This document shows positions 34,106-44,562 of a DNA stretch of 64,000 nt, piece after piece (position 1 is the first letter of the stretch; each line of letters starts with the position of its first letter). The notes under the pieces are model-generated. The model was not told where the DNA came from. It did no database searches and saw only the letters and a list, made by a program, of their open reading frames with translations. A program made the position numbers and the translations under genes. The stretch is from Tatumella punctata (lineage in GTDB: Bacteria; Pseudomonadota; Gammaproteobacteria; Enterobacterales; Enterobacteriaceae), in the NCBI RefSeq assembly GCF_039523735.1, contig NZ_BAAAFW010000029.1:62001-126000 (forward strand), written 5' to 3'.

Positions 34106-35260
34106 TTAGTCAGCCTGCTTGCGTAAAAATGCCGGAATATCCAGATAGTCAGGTTCTTTATTCGCCTGGCCTGCCGGGTCATTAACCACTTTCGCCGCCG
34201 GTTTCTGCTCCTGAGGTAACGGAGTCATACCGTGCTGCTGATAACGATGATCCATCACTGGCTGGCTGGCCGTTTTATTGGTCACCAGAGTGATTTCAGG
34301 ACGTTTGTCCATACCAATACCGGTTGCTACCACAGTCACGCGCAGTTCGTCGTTCATTTCCGGGTCCAGAGACGTACCGATAACCACGGTCGCATTGTCT
34401 GAAGCGAAAGCACGGATAGTATTACCCACCGTCTCAAACTCATCCAGACGCAGGTCAAAGCCGGCAGTGATGTTAACCAGTACTCCGCGGGCACCGGACA
34501 GATCGATATCTTCCAGCAGCGGGCTGGAAATTGCCATTTCAGCGGCTTCTTCCGCACGGTCTTCACCACAGGCAACACCTGAGCCCATCATGGCGTACCC
34601 CATCTCTGACATCACGGTACGTACGTCTGCAAAGTCGACGTTCATCAGACCCGGACGGGTAATCAGTTCAGCAATACCCTGAACCGCACCTTTTAATACA
34701 TCATTCGCCGCGCCAAAAGCATCCAGTAATGAAATACCACGCCCCAGCACTTTCAGCAGCTTATCATTCGGGATAGTAATTAATGAATCCACATGCTTGG
34801 AAAGTTCAGCAATTCCCTGCTCGGCAAAAGCCATACGCTTTTTGCCTTCAAAGTTAAACGGTTTAGTGACCACCGCTACCGTCAGAATACCCAGGTCTTT
34901 AGCCACTTCAGCCACAACCGGGGCGGCACCGGTACCAGTACCACCACCCATACCGGCGGCGATAAATACCATATCAGCGCCATCCAGGGCCGCACGCAGT
35001 GCTTCCCTGTCTTCTTCGGCTGAATTACGGCCGACTTCAGGGTTAGCACCGGCCCCCAGACCTTTGGTAATGTTATTACCAATCTGGATAGTCTGGCCAA
35101 CAGCCGTTTTACGCAACGCCTGAGCATCGGTATTTACCGCAAAGAATTCAACACCTTCGATACGCTCACGTACCATGTGTTCTACGGCATTACCGCCGCC
35201 ACCGCCAACGCCGATGACTTTTATCACCGCATCGTTGGTTAATTCCATAGGTTCAAACAT
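34106..35260 (-). CDS. ftsZ: Cell division GTPase FtsZ
   Basis: Tubulin-like GTPase that forms the Z ring. The tubulin signature GGGTGTG is at 105-111 and the T7 synergy region includes NVDFADVRTVM. The conserved C-terminal peptide DYLDIPAFLRKQAD, which binds FtsA and ZipA, ends the protein. Length 384 residues (383 in E. coli). It lies 71 bases downstream of ftsA. Confidence 0.98.
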   Translation of the reverse strand: MFEPMELTNDAVIKVIGVGGGGGNAVEHMVRERIEGVEFFAVNTDAQALRKTAVGQTIQIGNNITKGLGAGANPEVGRNSAEEDREALRAALDGADMVFIAAGMGGGTGTGAAPVVAEVAKDLGILTVAVVTKPFNFEGKKRMAFAEQGIAELSKHVDSLITIPNDKLLKVLGRGISLLDAFGAANDVLKGAVQGIAELITRPGLMNVDFADVRTVMSEMGYAMMGSGVACGEDRAEEAAEMAISSPLLEDIDLSGARGVLVNITAGFDLRLDEFETVGNTIRAFASDNATVVIGTSLDPEMNDELRVTVVATGIGMDKRPEITLVTNKTASQPVMDHRYQQHGMTPLPQEQKPAAKVVNDPAGQANKEPDYLDIPAFLRKQAD

Positions 35261-35331
35261 GATTTCTCTCCGTTATGTGCCTGTCGCCTGGAGACCATAA
35301 ATGCTGTTAGCATGATCTCCTTTAGTAAAAA

Positions 35332-36588
35332 TTAAAACTCTTTTTTCAGCCAGCTGTTGATTCGTTTAAACCAGCCGCCGACCGATGCTCTTTTTTCGTT
35401 ATCGCCCTCACCCCCCATGTGCGATTCCTTACCGTAATGCAACAAGCCCACGGCTGTTGAATAGTAAGGTTCCTGCGCATAGTCAGTCAGACCGGTAATA
35501 TTCAATGGCTGGCCAATACGCACCTGGGTATGGAATACCCGTTGTGCACAGGCGGCAAGACCTTCTATCTGCCCTGCCCCGCCGGTTAACACAATACCGG
35601 CCGCCAGATGATGCTTCACTCCCTGCTGACGTAACTGTTCCTGTAATTCAAGGATTTCGTCGTTCACCAGGTTTAACAATTCCGTGTAACGTGGTTCGAT
35701 AACTTCTGCCAGAGTCTGACGTTGCAGACTGCGTGGCGGACGTCCGCCAACGCTCGGCACTTCGACATTTTCGTCTTTGCCAACCATCGAACCTAACGCG
35801 CAGCCATGACGGACTTTAATCGCTTCAGCATCTGTCGGCGGTGTACCGAAAGCATAGGCAATATCACTGGTGACCACGTTCCCCGCATAAGGGATAACTT
35901 TGGTATGACGCAAAGCGCCACCGGTGTATACCGCCATATCCATTGTACCACCACCAATATCAACCACACAGACACCCAGCTCGCGCTCATCTTCGGTTAA
36001 TACCGCATAGCTGGATGCCAGTCCGGCAAAAATCAGCTGGTCAACTTTCAGTCCGCAGCGTTCCACGGCTTTGACAATGTTTTTCGCCATATCGTTATGA
36101 CAAGTGATCAGGTGCACTTTCGCCTGCATTCTGACCCCCGATAATCCTACCGGGTTTTTAATCCCTTCCTGATAATCGATGGCGTATTCCTGAGGAATAA
36201 CATGCAGAATACGATGTTCATCACGGACACGCACGGATTTCGCCGTATGCACCACATTCTCAACATCATCCTGGGTTACTTCCTCTTCTGAAATCGGAAC
36301 CATCCCGATTTCGTTCTGACAGCTAATATGTTTACCGGAAAGTGCCAGGTAAACTGACGATATCTGACAGTCCGCCATCAGTTCAGCCTGGTCAATGGCC
36401 CGCTGAACACACTTCACTACCGACTCAAGGTCGTTCACCCCGCCTTTATCCATCCCGCGGGACGGGCAGCTGCCTACCCCGATAATGTTTACCATACCAT
36501 CGGGCAGAATCTCCCCAACAAGGGCAGCAACCTTAGCGGTGCCGATTTCAAGTCCTACTACAAGTTTTCTGTCCGTTGCCTTGATCAT
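35332..36588 (-). CDS. ftsA: Cell division protein FtsA
   Basis: Actin-like ATPase that anchors FtsZ to the membrane and signals to septal wall synthesis. The N-terminal nucleotide-binding segment KLVVGLEIGTAKVAALVGE, the phosphate motif VVDIGGGTMDMAVY and the C-terminal amphipathic membrane helix (INSWLKKEF) are present. Length 418 residues (420 in E. coli). Its start overlaps the ftsQ stop by four bases. Confidence 0.97.
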   Translation of the reverse strand: MIKATDRKLVVGLEIGTAKVAALVGEILPDGMVNIIGVGSCPSRGMDKGGVNDLESVVKCVQRAIDQAELMADCQISSVYLALSGKHISCQNEIGMVPISEEEVTQDDVENVVHTAKSVRVRDEHRILHVIPQEYAIDYQEGIKNPVGLSGVRMQAKVHLITCHNDMAKNIVKAVERCGLKVDQLIFAGLASSYAVLTEDERELGVCVVDIGGGTMDMAVYTGGALRHTKVIPYAGNVVTSDIAYAFGTPPTDAEAIKVRHGCALGSMVGKDENVEVPSVGGRPPRSLQRQTLAEVIEPRYTELLNLVNDEILELQEQLRQQGVKHHLAAGIVLTGGAGQIEGLAACAQRVFHTQVRIGQPLNITGLTDYAQEPYYSTAVGLLHYGKESHMGGEGDNEKRASVGGWFKRINSWLKKEF

Positions 36589-37424
36589 TGTTGTTCAGCC
36601 TGTGCCTGCTTGTGTTGCTGATTACTGTTTTGTGGATCGACCGGGGCGGCCACCCAACCAACAGCCGCACCGGACTCATAGCGCAAGTCCACATAACCTA
36701 TCCGTTTGTTCTCTGCCTGTGCCTGCCGGAGCAGTACCGGGTCGAGGTCAATAAAGCGCTGAAGGCGCTTCATTGTTTCATCACGTCCCAGTTCGATTTT
36801 CATATCGTCGCTGGTCACCAGTTGCCATGAACGCCTTGCTGTCATGGATGCGGCTTTCAGGGTAATTTTTGATGGCTTTAACATATCACTCATCTGATAG
36901 AATCCGGCCATCACTTCTTTCTCACTGCCTTCAGGCCCATACAACATCGGCATGGACTGCTGCCCGGCCTGGTTCACCGGTAAACTGAAAGAAACACCGT
37001 CCGCATCAACAACATTCTGATCATTCCAGCGGGCTACGGGAACATATTCAACCAGATGAATCTTTAATTCATCAGGCCACTGTTTACGTACACTTACCTG
37101 TTTTATCCAGGGAAGCCGCTCTATCTGTTGCTGTATCACATCAACATTTTGCGACATAAAAGTGCCGGGCGGCCCGAGGGACAAAATGGCCTGGCGAATA
37201 TCATCATGGGTGGTGTAACGGGTTTCGCCGGTCACTACCAGTTTTGATAGTGGTAAGCGGGACGCATCATCCATCCATTTCAGTACCATCACTCCGCCCA
37301 GTACCATGGTACCGACAACCAGTAATAAGAAGATCATTCCGAACAGGCGCGATCCATTACTACGTCCGGATCCCATACGATCCTGTGGTTCCCGGTTCCG
37401 TGTATTTAAAGCCGCCTGAGACAT
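36585..37424 (-). CDS. ftsQ: Cell division protein FtsQ
   Basis: Bitopic divisome scaffold that binds FtsB and FtsL. A cytoplasmic N-terminus with basic residues precedes one membrane helix (LFGMIFLLLVVGTMVLGGVMVL), then a POTRA domain beginning LSKLVVTGETRYT and the beta domain. Length 279 residues. It follows ddlB by one base and overlaps ftsA by four. Confidence 0.96.
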   Translation of the reverse strand: MSQAALNTRNREPQDRMGSGRSNGSRLFGMIFLLLVVGTMVLGGVMVLKWMDDASRLPLSKLVVTGETRYTTHDDIRQAILSLGPPGTFMSQNVDVIQQQIERLPWIKQVSVRKQWPDELKIHLVEYVPVARWNDQNVVDADGVSFSLPVNQAGQQSMPMLYGPEGSEKEVMAGFYQMSDMLKPSKITLKAASMTARRSWQLVTSDDMKIELGRDETMKRLQRFIDLDPVLLRQAQAENKRIGYVDLRYESGAAVGWVAAPVDPQNSNQQHKQAQAEQQ

Positions 37425-37425
37425 A

Positions 37426-38346
37426 TCAGTCTGTTAACTCCAGAATAGTGGTCACCAACTGCGAAAATTCGATACCTGCCTGCTTCGCCGCCATCGGCAC
37501 CAGACTATGGCTGGTCATACCAGGCGATGTGTTAACCTCTAACAGCTGAAAATGACCTTCAGCATCCATCATTACATCGACACGGCCCCATCCACGACAG
37601 CCTAAAGAGTGCCATGCCGCCATCACTAATTCATTCAGTAAATTCTGTTGTTGCTCATCTAATCCTGACGGGCAAAAATATTCTGTGTCATCAGCAAGAT
37701 ACTTTGCATTGTAGTCGTAAAATTCTGTTTTAGCCTGAATTCGTATCGAAGGCAGAACTTTATCGCCAACAATTGCAACCGTATACTCAGCACCGCTGAG
37801 AAAAGCTTCCACCAGAACATCGTTATCGTATTGAAACGCCAGTGCTAATGCATCCATCAGCTCATCCGGATGATTCACCCGGCTAATACCGACGCTGGAG
37901 CCTTCGTTACCAGGTTTTACAAATAACGGCAGCCCGAGTGCAGCGATCTGTTCACTGACGGCGTTATCCAGACCTGCGGTCAGCTGCTGACGGGTCAGCC
38001 ATACGAAACGGCTGGTCGGTAATCCGGCCCCCTGCCATAACAGCTTACAACGCACTTTATCCATAGTGATGGCCGAAGCCATCACCCCGCTCCCGGTATA
38101 AGGCAGCCCTGTAAAGTCCAGTATTGCCTGCAGGGTACCATCTTCACCGCCACGGCCATGCAACGCAATAAATGCTCTGGTGAACCCCTGCTGCCTGAGT
38201 TCAAGTACCGAATGATCACGGGTATCAATGCCGGCGGCATCCAGTCCGGCAGCCCGTAATCCGGCCAGCACCGCACGTCCGGAATCCAGTGACACTTCAC
38301 GTTCGGCGGAAGTACCGCCCATCAGAACAGCAATTTTCTCAGTCAT
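37426..38346 (-). CDS. ddlB: D-alanine--D-alanine ligase B
   Basis: ATP-grasp ligase that makes the D-Ala-D-Ala end of the wall peptide. Motifs include VLMGGTSAEREVSLDSG, FIALHGRGGEDGTLQ, LPLFVKPGNEGSSVGIS and EVNTSPGMTSHS. The ATG at 38346 gives 306 residues, exactly the E. coli length; the same frame continues upstream into murC but without homology. The start overlaps the murC end by eight bases. Confidence 0.97.
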   Translation of the reverse strand: MTEKIAVLMGGTSAEREVSLDSGRAVLAGLRAAGLDAAGIDTRDHSVLELRQQGFTRAFIALHGRGGEDGTLQAILDFTGLPYTGSGVMASAITMDKVRCKLLWQGAGLPTSRFVWLTRQQLTAGLDNAVSEQIAALGLPLFVKPGNEGSSVGISRVNHPDELMDALALAFQYDNDVLVEAFLSGAEYTVAIVGDKVLPSIRIQAKTEFYDYNAKYLADDTEYFCPSGLDEQQQNLLNELVMAAWHSLGCRGWGRVDVMMDAEGHFQLLEVNTSPGMTSHSLVPMAAKQAGIEFSQLVTTILELTD

Positions 38347-39814
38347 GCTGCTGCTCCGCCCGGTCAGTGTGTTGCAATTTATGATCGGCAAGGGTACGGG
38401 CAATACGTCCGACTGTCCCGGCCCCCTGGGCCAGAATAAGATCATTTCCGCTCAGTACCGGAGCCAGCATCTCGGACAGCATTTCGTTATCGGCCACCAG
38501 GATAGGGTCGACCTTGCCACGGTTACGGATAGAGCGGCACAGCGCCCGGCTGTCGGCACCGGCAATCGGTGTTTCACCGGCCGGGTAAACATCCAGCATC
38601 AGCAGTGCATCGGCCTGACACAGAACATTGGCGAAATCATCAAACAGATCGCGGGTACGGGTATAGCGGTGAGGCTGGAAGATCATCACCAGCTTTTTAT
38701 CCGGCCATCCGGCACGTGCCGCCTTGATGGTGGCATCCACTTCTGTCGGATGGTGACCATAATCATCGACCAGCATAGCGCTCCCCGGCAGACCATTTAC
38801 CGGCTCTGTCGGGTATTCCCCCAGCAGATCAAAACGCCGTCCGGTGCCCTGAAAACTTTCTAATGCCGCCAGAATATCAGCATCATCAATACCTTCTTCG
38901 CTGGCAACACTGACTGCTGCAGCTGCATTCAGCGCATTATGCCGGCCGGGTGCATTCAGGGTGACATTCAGCACCGGTTTATCCTGGCGGATGACGCGGA
39001 AATGCCCCTGCGCTCCGTGCTGCTGATAATCTTCGATCCTGACATCAGCATCTTCACTGAATCCGTAAGTCGTAATCTGCCGCCCGATACGTGGTATCAG
39101 TTCGCGGATCACCGGATCGTCCACACAGAGCACCGCCCGGCCATAGAACGGCAGGTTATGCAGAAAATTAACGAACGTCTGTTTCAGGTTCTCAAAATCC
39201 CCCTGATAAGTGTCCATATGGTCTGCTTCAATATTGGTCACAATCGCAACCATCGGCTGCAAATGTAAAAATGAGGCATCACTTTCATCGGCTTCTGCAA
39301 TCAGGTAACGGCTGCTGCCTAAACGTGCATGAGTACCGGCTGCTTTTACCAGTCCGCCATTCACGAAAGTCGGATCAAGACCACCTTCGGCATAGATACT
39401 GGAAACCATGGCCGTCGTGGTAGTTTTGCCGTGGGTACCGGCAACCGCAATACCGTGACGGAAGCGCATCAGTTCGGCCAGCATCTCTGCGCGGCGGATC
39501 ACCGGAATCCGGGCTTCACGGGCCGCCACCAGTTCCGGGTTATCCTGCGAAATGGCACTGGATACCACCACTACACTGGCATCGATCACATTTTCCGGAC
39601 GATGATTAAAATAGAGGGTTGCACCCAAAGCGCTCAGATGCTGAGTGACCGGATTTGGCGCCAGATCAGAACCACTGATCTGATAACCTTCATTGGCTAA
39701 CACTTCAGCAATACCGCCCATGCCAGCACCACCGATACCGACAAAATGGATATGCCTGACCCGACGCATTTCAGGCACAACAGAGCGAAGTTTTGCTAAT
39801 TGCTGAGTATTCAT
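38339..39814 (-). CDS. murC: UDP-N-acetylmuramate--L-alanine ligase
   Basis: First amino-acid-adding Mur ligase. The Rossmann start HFVGIGGAGMGGIAEVL, the ATP P-loop GTHGKTTTTAM and the ligase motif LVDDYGHHPTEV are present. Length 491 residues, as in E. coli. It is followed in overlap by ddlB and preceded by murG after 65 bases. Confidence 0.97.
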   Translation of the reverse strand: MNTQQLAKLRSVVPEMRRVRHIHFVGIGGAGMGGIAEVLANEGYQISGSDLAPNPVTQHLSALGATLYFNHRPENVIDASVVVVSSAISQDNPELVAAREARIPVIRRAEMLAELMRFRHGIAVAGTHGKTTTTAMVSSIYAEGGLDPTFVNGGLVKAAGTHARLGSSRYLIAEADESDASFLHLQPMVAIVTNIEADHMDTYQGDFENLKQTFVNFLHNLPFYGRAVLCVDDPVIRELIPRIGRQITTYGFSEDADVRIEDYQQHGAQGHFRVIRQDKPVLNVTLNAPGRHNALNAAAAVSVASEEGIDDADILAALESFQGTGRRFDLLGEYPTEPVNGLPGSAMLVDDYGHHPTEVDATIKAARAGWPDKKLVMIFQPHRYTRTRDLFDDFANVLCQADALLMLDVYPAGETPIAGADSRALCRSIRNRGKVDPILVADNEMLSEMLAPVLSGNDLILAQGAGTVGRIARTLADHKLQHTDRAEQQHD

Positions 39815-39879
39815 TTATTCACACTACCTGTTATCACTGTTCCCCGCCTCGCAGGGCAGCCGCTCATTAAGAGCATTAT

Positions 39880-40938
39880 TCATCCGGCGGCTTTCGCCAC
39901 TTCATTTGCTACACGTTCTGTTGCATCAGGGATCGCTATTGCGCGGGCTTTTAAGGCCATCGCCAGTAATTGCTGACGATCCCATCCAGCCAGAGTCTCT
40001 GCCACAACCTGCGCAGTAAAATCCGGCTGTTCAAAAATTTTTGCCGCACCGGCTTTTTCCAGAGGCAAGGCATTCCAGTACTGCTGCCGGTCTTTATGCT
40101 GAAAAGGCACAAAAATCGCTGGCAGGCCTGCGGCGGCTATCTCGCTGACCGTCAGAGCCCCGGAACGACAAACCACCACATCCGCCCAGGCATAGGCTTC
40201 GGCCATATCATCGATAAATTCCACCACCCGATGCCCTGTTTGTCCGGCACTGGCATAGAGAGCATTCACCGCCTCAAGGGCACCTTTCCCGGTCTGGTGC
40301 CAGAGGGTAATACTGTCACCGGCTTTTTCGGCAACCTGCGGCATTGTCTGATTAAGGATCCTCGCCCCCTGGCTACCGCCAATCACCAGTACCCTGATCG
40401 GGCCTTCTCTGTCGGCAAAACGCCGCGCGGGGCCGGGCAGGGCCAGTACATCAGTACGCACCGGGTTACCCACGACTTCCGCATCCGCAAACGCACCGGG
40501 GAAAGCCTGCATCACTTTGCTGGCTATTTTCGATAACCCTTTATTTGTCAGACCCGCGATACCATTTTGTTCATGCAGTACCACCGGAATACCGCAACTC
40601 CAGGCTGCCAGACCGCCGGGACCGGAGACATATCCCCCCATCCCCAGCACAACATCCGGTTTCCAGGCTTTCATGATTGCCCGGGCCTGACGCCATGCGG
40701 TAAAAATCCGCCAGGGTGCCAGCAACTGTGCTTTAACGCCCTTACCACGTAACCCGCTGATACGGATAAAGTCGATATCAATACCATGTTTTGGTACCAA
40801 ATCGGCTTCCATGCGATCTGCGGTTCCCAGCCAGCGTACCTGCCAGCCTTGCTCCATCAGATAATGGGCCACCGCCAGGCCGGGGAACACATGTCCGCCA
40901 GTGCCTCCGGCCATGACCATCAGTCGTTTGCCACTCAT
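39880..40938 (-). CDS. murG: Lipid II synthase MurG
   Basis: GT28 glycosyltransferase that adds GlcNAc to lipid I at the inner face of the membrane. The glycine-rich loops MVMAGGTGGHVFPGLAVA and GGSQGARILNQ and the UDP-GlcNAc region RSGALTVSEIAAAGLPAIFVPF are intact. Length 352 residues (355 in E. coli). It overlaps ftsW by four bases. Confidence 0.97.
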   Translation of the reverse strand: MSGKRLMVMAGGTGGHVFPGLAVAHYLMEQGWQVRWLGTADRMEADLVPKHGIDIDFIRISGLRGKGVKAQLLAPWRIFTAWRQARAIMKAWKPDVVLGMGGYVSGPGGLAAWSCGIPVVLHEQNGIAGLTNKGLSKIASKVMQAFPGAFADAEVVGNPVRTDVLALPGPARRFADREGPIRVLVIGGSQGARILNQTMPQVAEKAGDSITLWHQTGKGALEAVNALYASAGQTGHRVVEFIDDMAEAYAWADVVVCRSGALTVSEIAAAGLPAIFVPFQHKDRQQYWNALPLEKAGAAKIFEQPDFTAQVVAETLAGWDRQQLLAMALKARAIAIPDATERVANEVAKAAG

Positions 40939-42161
40939 CGAGCACTCCGGGTAAACGCCTGAGCTTTAGTCAGACGTGTTTCATAATCTATTCGTAATAA
41001 CAACACTATTGCTGTCGACATAATGATCAGGCTGGAACCACCATAACTGATCAACGGTAACGTCAGACCTTTGGTCGGTAACATACCGGCTGCCGCCCCG
41101 ACATTGACCAGAGCCTGAAAGCTAAACCAGACACCAATGGCACATGCCAGGAATCCCGAAAAACGTTGTTCCATCTCCAGGGCCCTGCGGCCAATGGACA
41201 TAGCACGAAAAGCGACGAAGAATACCATCAAAAGTGCCAGTACTACACCGAAAAAGCCGAGTTCTTCACCAATAATCGAGAAGATAAAATCCGTATGCGC
41301 TTCGGGTAAATACTCCAGTTTCTGTACCGAGTTCCCCAGCCCCTGACCCCAGAATTCACCGCGGCCAAAAGCCATCAATGACTGGGTCAGCTGATAACCA
41401 CTGCCAAAAGGATCCGCCCACGGATTCCAGAACGACGTGACACGCCGCATACGGTAGGGTTCCGCAATAATCAGCAGTATTACAGCAAAGATTCCGGAGC
41501 CGATAATCGCCAGGAACTGCCATAGCTTGGCCCCGGCCAGAAACAACATGGCCAGGGTAGTTACAAACAGAACAATCACTGTCCCGAGGTCAGGCTGAGC
41601 CAGCAATAACACTGCCAGTACTACCATGACGCCCATCGGTTTTAAAAAGCCCCAGATATTACTCCGGACTTCATCGACCTTACGGACCAGGTAACTGGCG
41701 AGATAACAGAACAGTGACAGTTTGGAAAACTCTGCCGGCTGAATACGTAATGGCCCCAGGGCAATCCAGCGCGATGCCCCGTTAACCGAGCTGCCGACCA
41801 CCAGTACCACCAGTAACATCACCACCGACGCCAGTAACATCACGTTGCTGTAACGCTGCCAGAACGACATCGGTAACCGTAAGGTCACCAAAGAGATGGC
41901 AAATCCCAGCCCGAGATAAAAGGCATCACGTTTGGCAAAATAGAAGGGATCATCGTTCATTCTCTGGCCCACCGGCACAGAAGCCGAAGTCACCATTACA
42001 AAACCAATAATCGCCAGGCCAAAGGTCAGCCATAACAGGGTTCGGTCATAGAGAATAATGGCAGTATCATCACTTTCTCTGGCACCCATTACCCAGTCTC
42101 TTAACCGGCTGCCAATCGACATCAACAATGCGCCCGGCAGTGCCAGGCCAGGAATACGCAT
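40935..42161 (-). CDS. ftsW: Septal peptidoglycan polymerase FtsW
   Basis: SEDS-family glycosyltransferase that works with FtsI at the septum. Ten hydrophobic helices are visible; conserved parts include ASRWIALGPLRIQPAEFSKL, EPYRMRRVTSFWNPW and LPTKGLTLPLISYGGSS. Length 408 residues (414 in E. coli; shorter at the N-terminus). Its start touches the murD stop by one base. Confidence 0.96.
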   Translation of the reverse strand: MRIPGLALPGALLMSIGSRLRDWVMGARESDDTAIILYDRTLLWLTFGLAIIGFVMVTSASVPVGQRMNDDPFYFAKRDAFYLGLGFAISLVTLRLPMSFWQRYSNVMLLASVVMLLVVLVVGSSVNGASRWIALGPLRIQPAEFSKLSLFCYLASYLVRKVDEVRSNIWGFLKPMGVMVVLAVLLLAQPDLGTVIVLFVTTLAMLFLAGAKLWQFLAIIGSGIFAVILLIIAEPYRMRRVTSFWNPWADPFGSGYQLTQSLMAFGRGEFWGQGLGNSVQKLEYLPEAHTDFIFSIIGEELGFFGVVLALLMVFFVAFRAMSIGRRALEMEQRFSGFLACAIGVWFSFQALVNVGAAAGMLPTKGLTLPLISYGGSSLIIMSTAIVLLLRIDYETRLTKAQAFTRSAR

Positions 42162-43477
42162 TAGCCTAACTCCTTCGCTAAACGGGTAAACAGATCACCA
42201 CGCTGCTCAAAATTTTTAAACTGATCGAGGCTGGCGCAGGCCGGAGACAGCAACACCATATCTCCCGGACGGGTCAGGGAAGCAATCCTGACCATCGCCT
42301 GCTGCAGCGTGTCGGTACATACCGAGGCATCAGGACGCAATGCCGCTAATGCCGCAGCATCCCGGCCAAAGCAATAAATTTTCAGGTTGTCCGCCTGCAG
42401 ATAAGCCTGTAACGGTGAAAAATCCGCGGATTTACCGTCACCGCCCAGCAGCAGCCATAATGTACCCTGAACTTTTAACCCTTTCAGCGCGGCTTCGGTA
42501 CTGCCGACATTGGTCGCCTTTGAATCATTAATCCAGTCCACCCCGTTGTTGCGGTACGCCAGACAGAAACGGTGGCTCAGCCCCGGAAAGGTGGTCAGCG
42601 CTTTCAGGCTGGTGGCGCGGGGTAAACCGACGGCATCCGCCAGCGCCAGCGCGGCTAATGCATTGGTATAATTATGCTGTCCGGTCAGCTGCATTTCGCG
42701 GGTATCCAGTACCTTTTCGCCGTTTACCCGTAACCAGGTACTTCCCTGCTGGGTATTCAGATGATAATCACCGATATTCACCCCGAAACTGATACAACGC
42801 TCATCCACACCGCGCACCGGCATCGTCAGGCCATCGTCGGCATTTACCACACAGACGCGGGCATTTTCATAAATACGTAATTTTGCTGCGCGGTATTGCT
42901 GCATTCCCAGCGGATAACGGTCCATATGGTCTTCGGTCACATTCAGAATGGTTGCCGCCGCTGCCGCCAGGCTATGGGTGGTTTCCAGCTGAAAGCTGGA
43001 CAGTTCCAGCACATAAAGCTGAGCTGGAGTATCCAGCAGGGACAGTACCGGTAAACCAATATTACCGCCGACCCCCACCTGCCAGCCCGCCGCTTTGGCC
43101 ATTTCACCGACCAGGGTGGTCACCGTGCTTTTACCATTAGAACCGGTAATAGCCACTACCGGGGCACGAACTTCCCGACAGAACAACTCGACATCGCCCA
43201 CAATTTCCACACCGGCGTCAGCGGCCGACGCCAGTGCCGGGTGTGACAACGCCATTCCCGGGCTGGCGACAATCAAATCTGCCTCCAGCAGCCAGTCCTC
43301 GTTGATCCCCCCGAGATGACGCTGCGGGGCTTCCGGTAATTTATCCAGCCCCGGCGGAGAGACTCGGGTATCAATCACGCGGGGTATAACCCCGCGCGCT
43401 AAAAAGAAATCAACACAGGACAGGCCGGTAAGCCCGAGTCCGATAATGACAACTTTCCTGCCCCGATAGTCAGTCAT
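42161..43477 (-). CDS. murD: UDP-N-acetylmuramoylalanine--D-glutamate ligase
   Basis: Second Mur ligase. It shows the N-terminal VVIIGLGLTGLSCVDFF, the P-loop GSNGKSTVTTLVGEM, ELSSFQLE and the C-terminal LLLGGDGKSADF and LLSPACASLDQFKNFEQRG. Length 438 residues, as in E. coli. It starts two bases after mraY ends. Confidence 0.97.
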   Translation of the reverse strand: MTDYRGRKVVIIGLGLTGLSCVDFFLARGVIPRVIDTRVSPPGLDKLPEAPQRHLGGINEDWLLEADLIVASPGMALSHPALASAADAGVEIVGDVELFCREVRAPVVAITGSNGKSTVTTLVGEMAKAAGWQVGVGGNIGLPVLSLLDTPAQLYVLELSSFQLETTHSLAAAAATILNVTEDHMDRYPLGMQQYRAAKLRIYENARVCVVNADDGLTMPVRGVDERCISFGVNIGDYHLNTQQGSTWLRVNGEKVLDTREMQLTGQHNYTNALAALALADAVGLPRATSLKALTTFPGLSHRFCLAYRNNGVDWINDSKATNVGSTEAALKGLKVQGTLWLLLGGDGKSADFSPLQAYLQADNLKIYCFGRDAAALAALRPDASVCTDTLQQAMVRIASLTRPGDMVLLSPACASLDQFKNFEQRGDLFTRLAKELG

Positions 43478-43479
43478 AA

Positions 43480-44562
43480 TTAACGTACCTTAAGGGTCGC
43501 CAGCCCAATCAGAACCAGCATTAATGAAATAATCCAGAAACGTACAATCACGCGCGGCTCAGGCCAGCCCTTCAATTCATAATGGTGATGAATAGGTGCC
43601 ATCCGGAAGATACGCTGCCCGCGAAGCTTAAATGACCCGACCTGCAAGATGACCGAAAGTGTCTCTACGACAAAGACCCCTCCCATAATCACCAGCAAAA
43701 ACTCTTCACGTAATAATACGGCAATCGTCCCTAATGCACCGCCCAGGGCCAGTGAGCCGACATCACCCATAAACACCTGTGCCGGATAAGTGTTAAACCA
43801 AAGAAAGCCCAGCCCTGCCCCGACAATCGCCGTACAGACAATCACCAGCTCACCCGCATGACGCAGATAGGGGATATGCAGATACTCTGCAAAATTTACG
43901 TTACCGGTTGCCCAGGCGACCAGACCAAAGCCAGCCGCGACAAATACGGTTGGCATAATCGCCAGACCGTCCAGCCCATCGGTCAGGTTAACCGCATTGC
44001 TGGTACCGACAATCACAAAGTAGGTCAGCAGCAGATAGCTGATCCCTAACTGAGGCATCACATCTTTAAAGAAAGGGACAACCAGCTGAGTGGCCGGGGT
44101 GTCTTTACCTATGGCATACAGGGCAAAAGCAACCCCAAGGGCGATCACTGACTGCCAGAAATATTTCCAGCGAGCGATCAGTCCCTTGGTATCTTTACGT
44201 ACCACTTTGCGGTAGTCATCGACAAAACCGACGATACCGTAACCAATCAGTACCACCAGCACACACCAGACATAAGGGTTAGACGGGTAAGCCCACATTA
44301 ATACAGAAATAGTAATCGACGTCAGAATCATCAGGCCGCCCATCGTCGGCGTGCCACGTTTACTGAAATGTGACTCAGGGCCATCGTTACGGACAACCTG
44401 GCCAATCTGTAATTTTTGCAGCCAGGCGATTAAGCGTGGCCCCATCCACAGACTGATAAACAGCGATGTCAGTAAACTGACAATCGCCCGGAACGTCAGG
44501 TACGAAAAGATATTGAATCCTGAATAAAACGGCACCAGGTGTTCAGCCAGCCAGACTAACAT
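43480..44562 (-). CDS. mraY: Phospho-MurNAc-pentapeptide transferase
   Basis: Integral membrane enzyme that makes lipid I from UDP-MurNAc-pentapeptide and undecaprenyl phosphate. About ten membrane helices; catalytic aspartates are in GFVDDYRKV and in NLTDGLDGLAI and GDVGSLALGG. PTMGGLMIL and APIHHHYELKGWPE are family hallmarks. Length 360 residues, as in E. coli. It overlaps murF by seven bases. Confidence 0.98.
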   Translation of the reverse strand: MLVWLAEHLVPFYSGFNIFSYLTFRAIVSLLTSLFISLWMGPRLIAWLQKLQIGQVVRNDGPESHFSKRGTPTMGGLMILTSITISVLMWAYPSNPYVWCVLVVLIGYGIVGFVDDYRKVVRKDTKGLIARWKYFWQSVIALGVAFALYAIGKDTPATQLVVPFFKDVMPQLGISYLLLTYFVIVGTSNAVNLTDGLDGLAIMPTVFVAAGFGLVAWATGNVNFAEYLHIPYLRHAGELVIVCTAIVGAGLGFLWFNTYPAQVFMGDVGSLALGGALGTIAVLLREEFLLVIMGGVFVVETLSVILQVGSFKLRGQRIFRMAPIHHHYELKGWPEPRVIVRFWIISLMLVLIGLATLKVR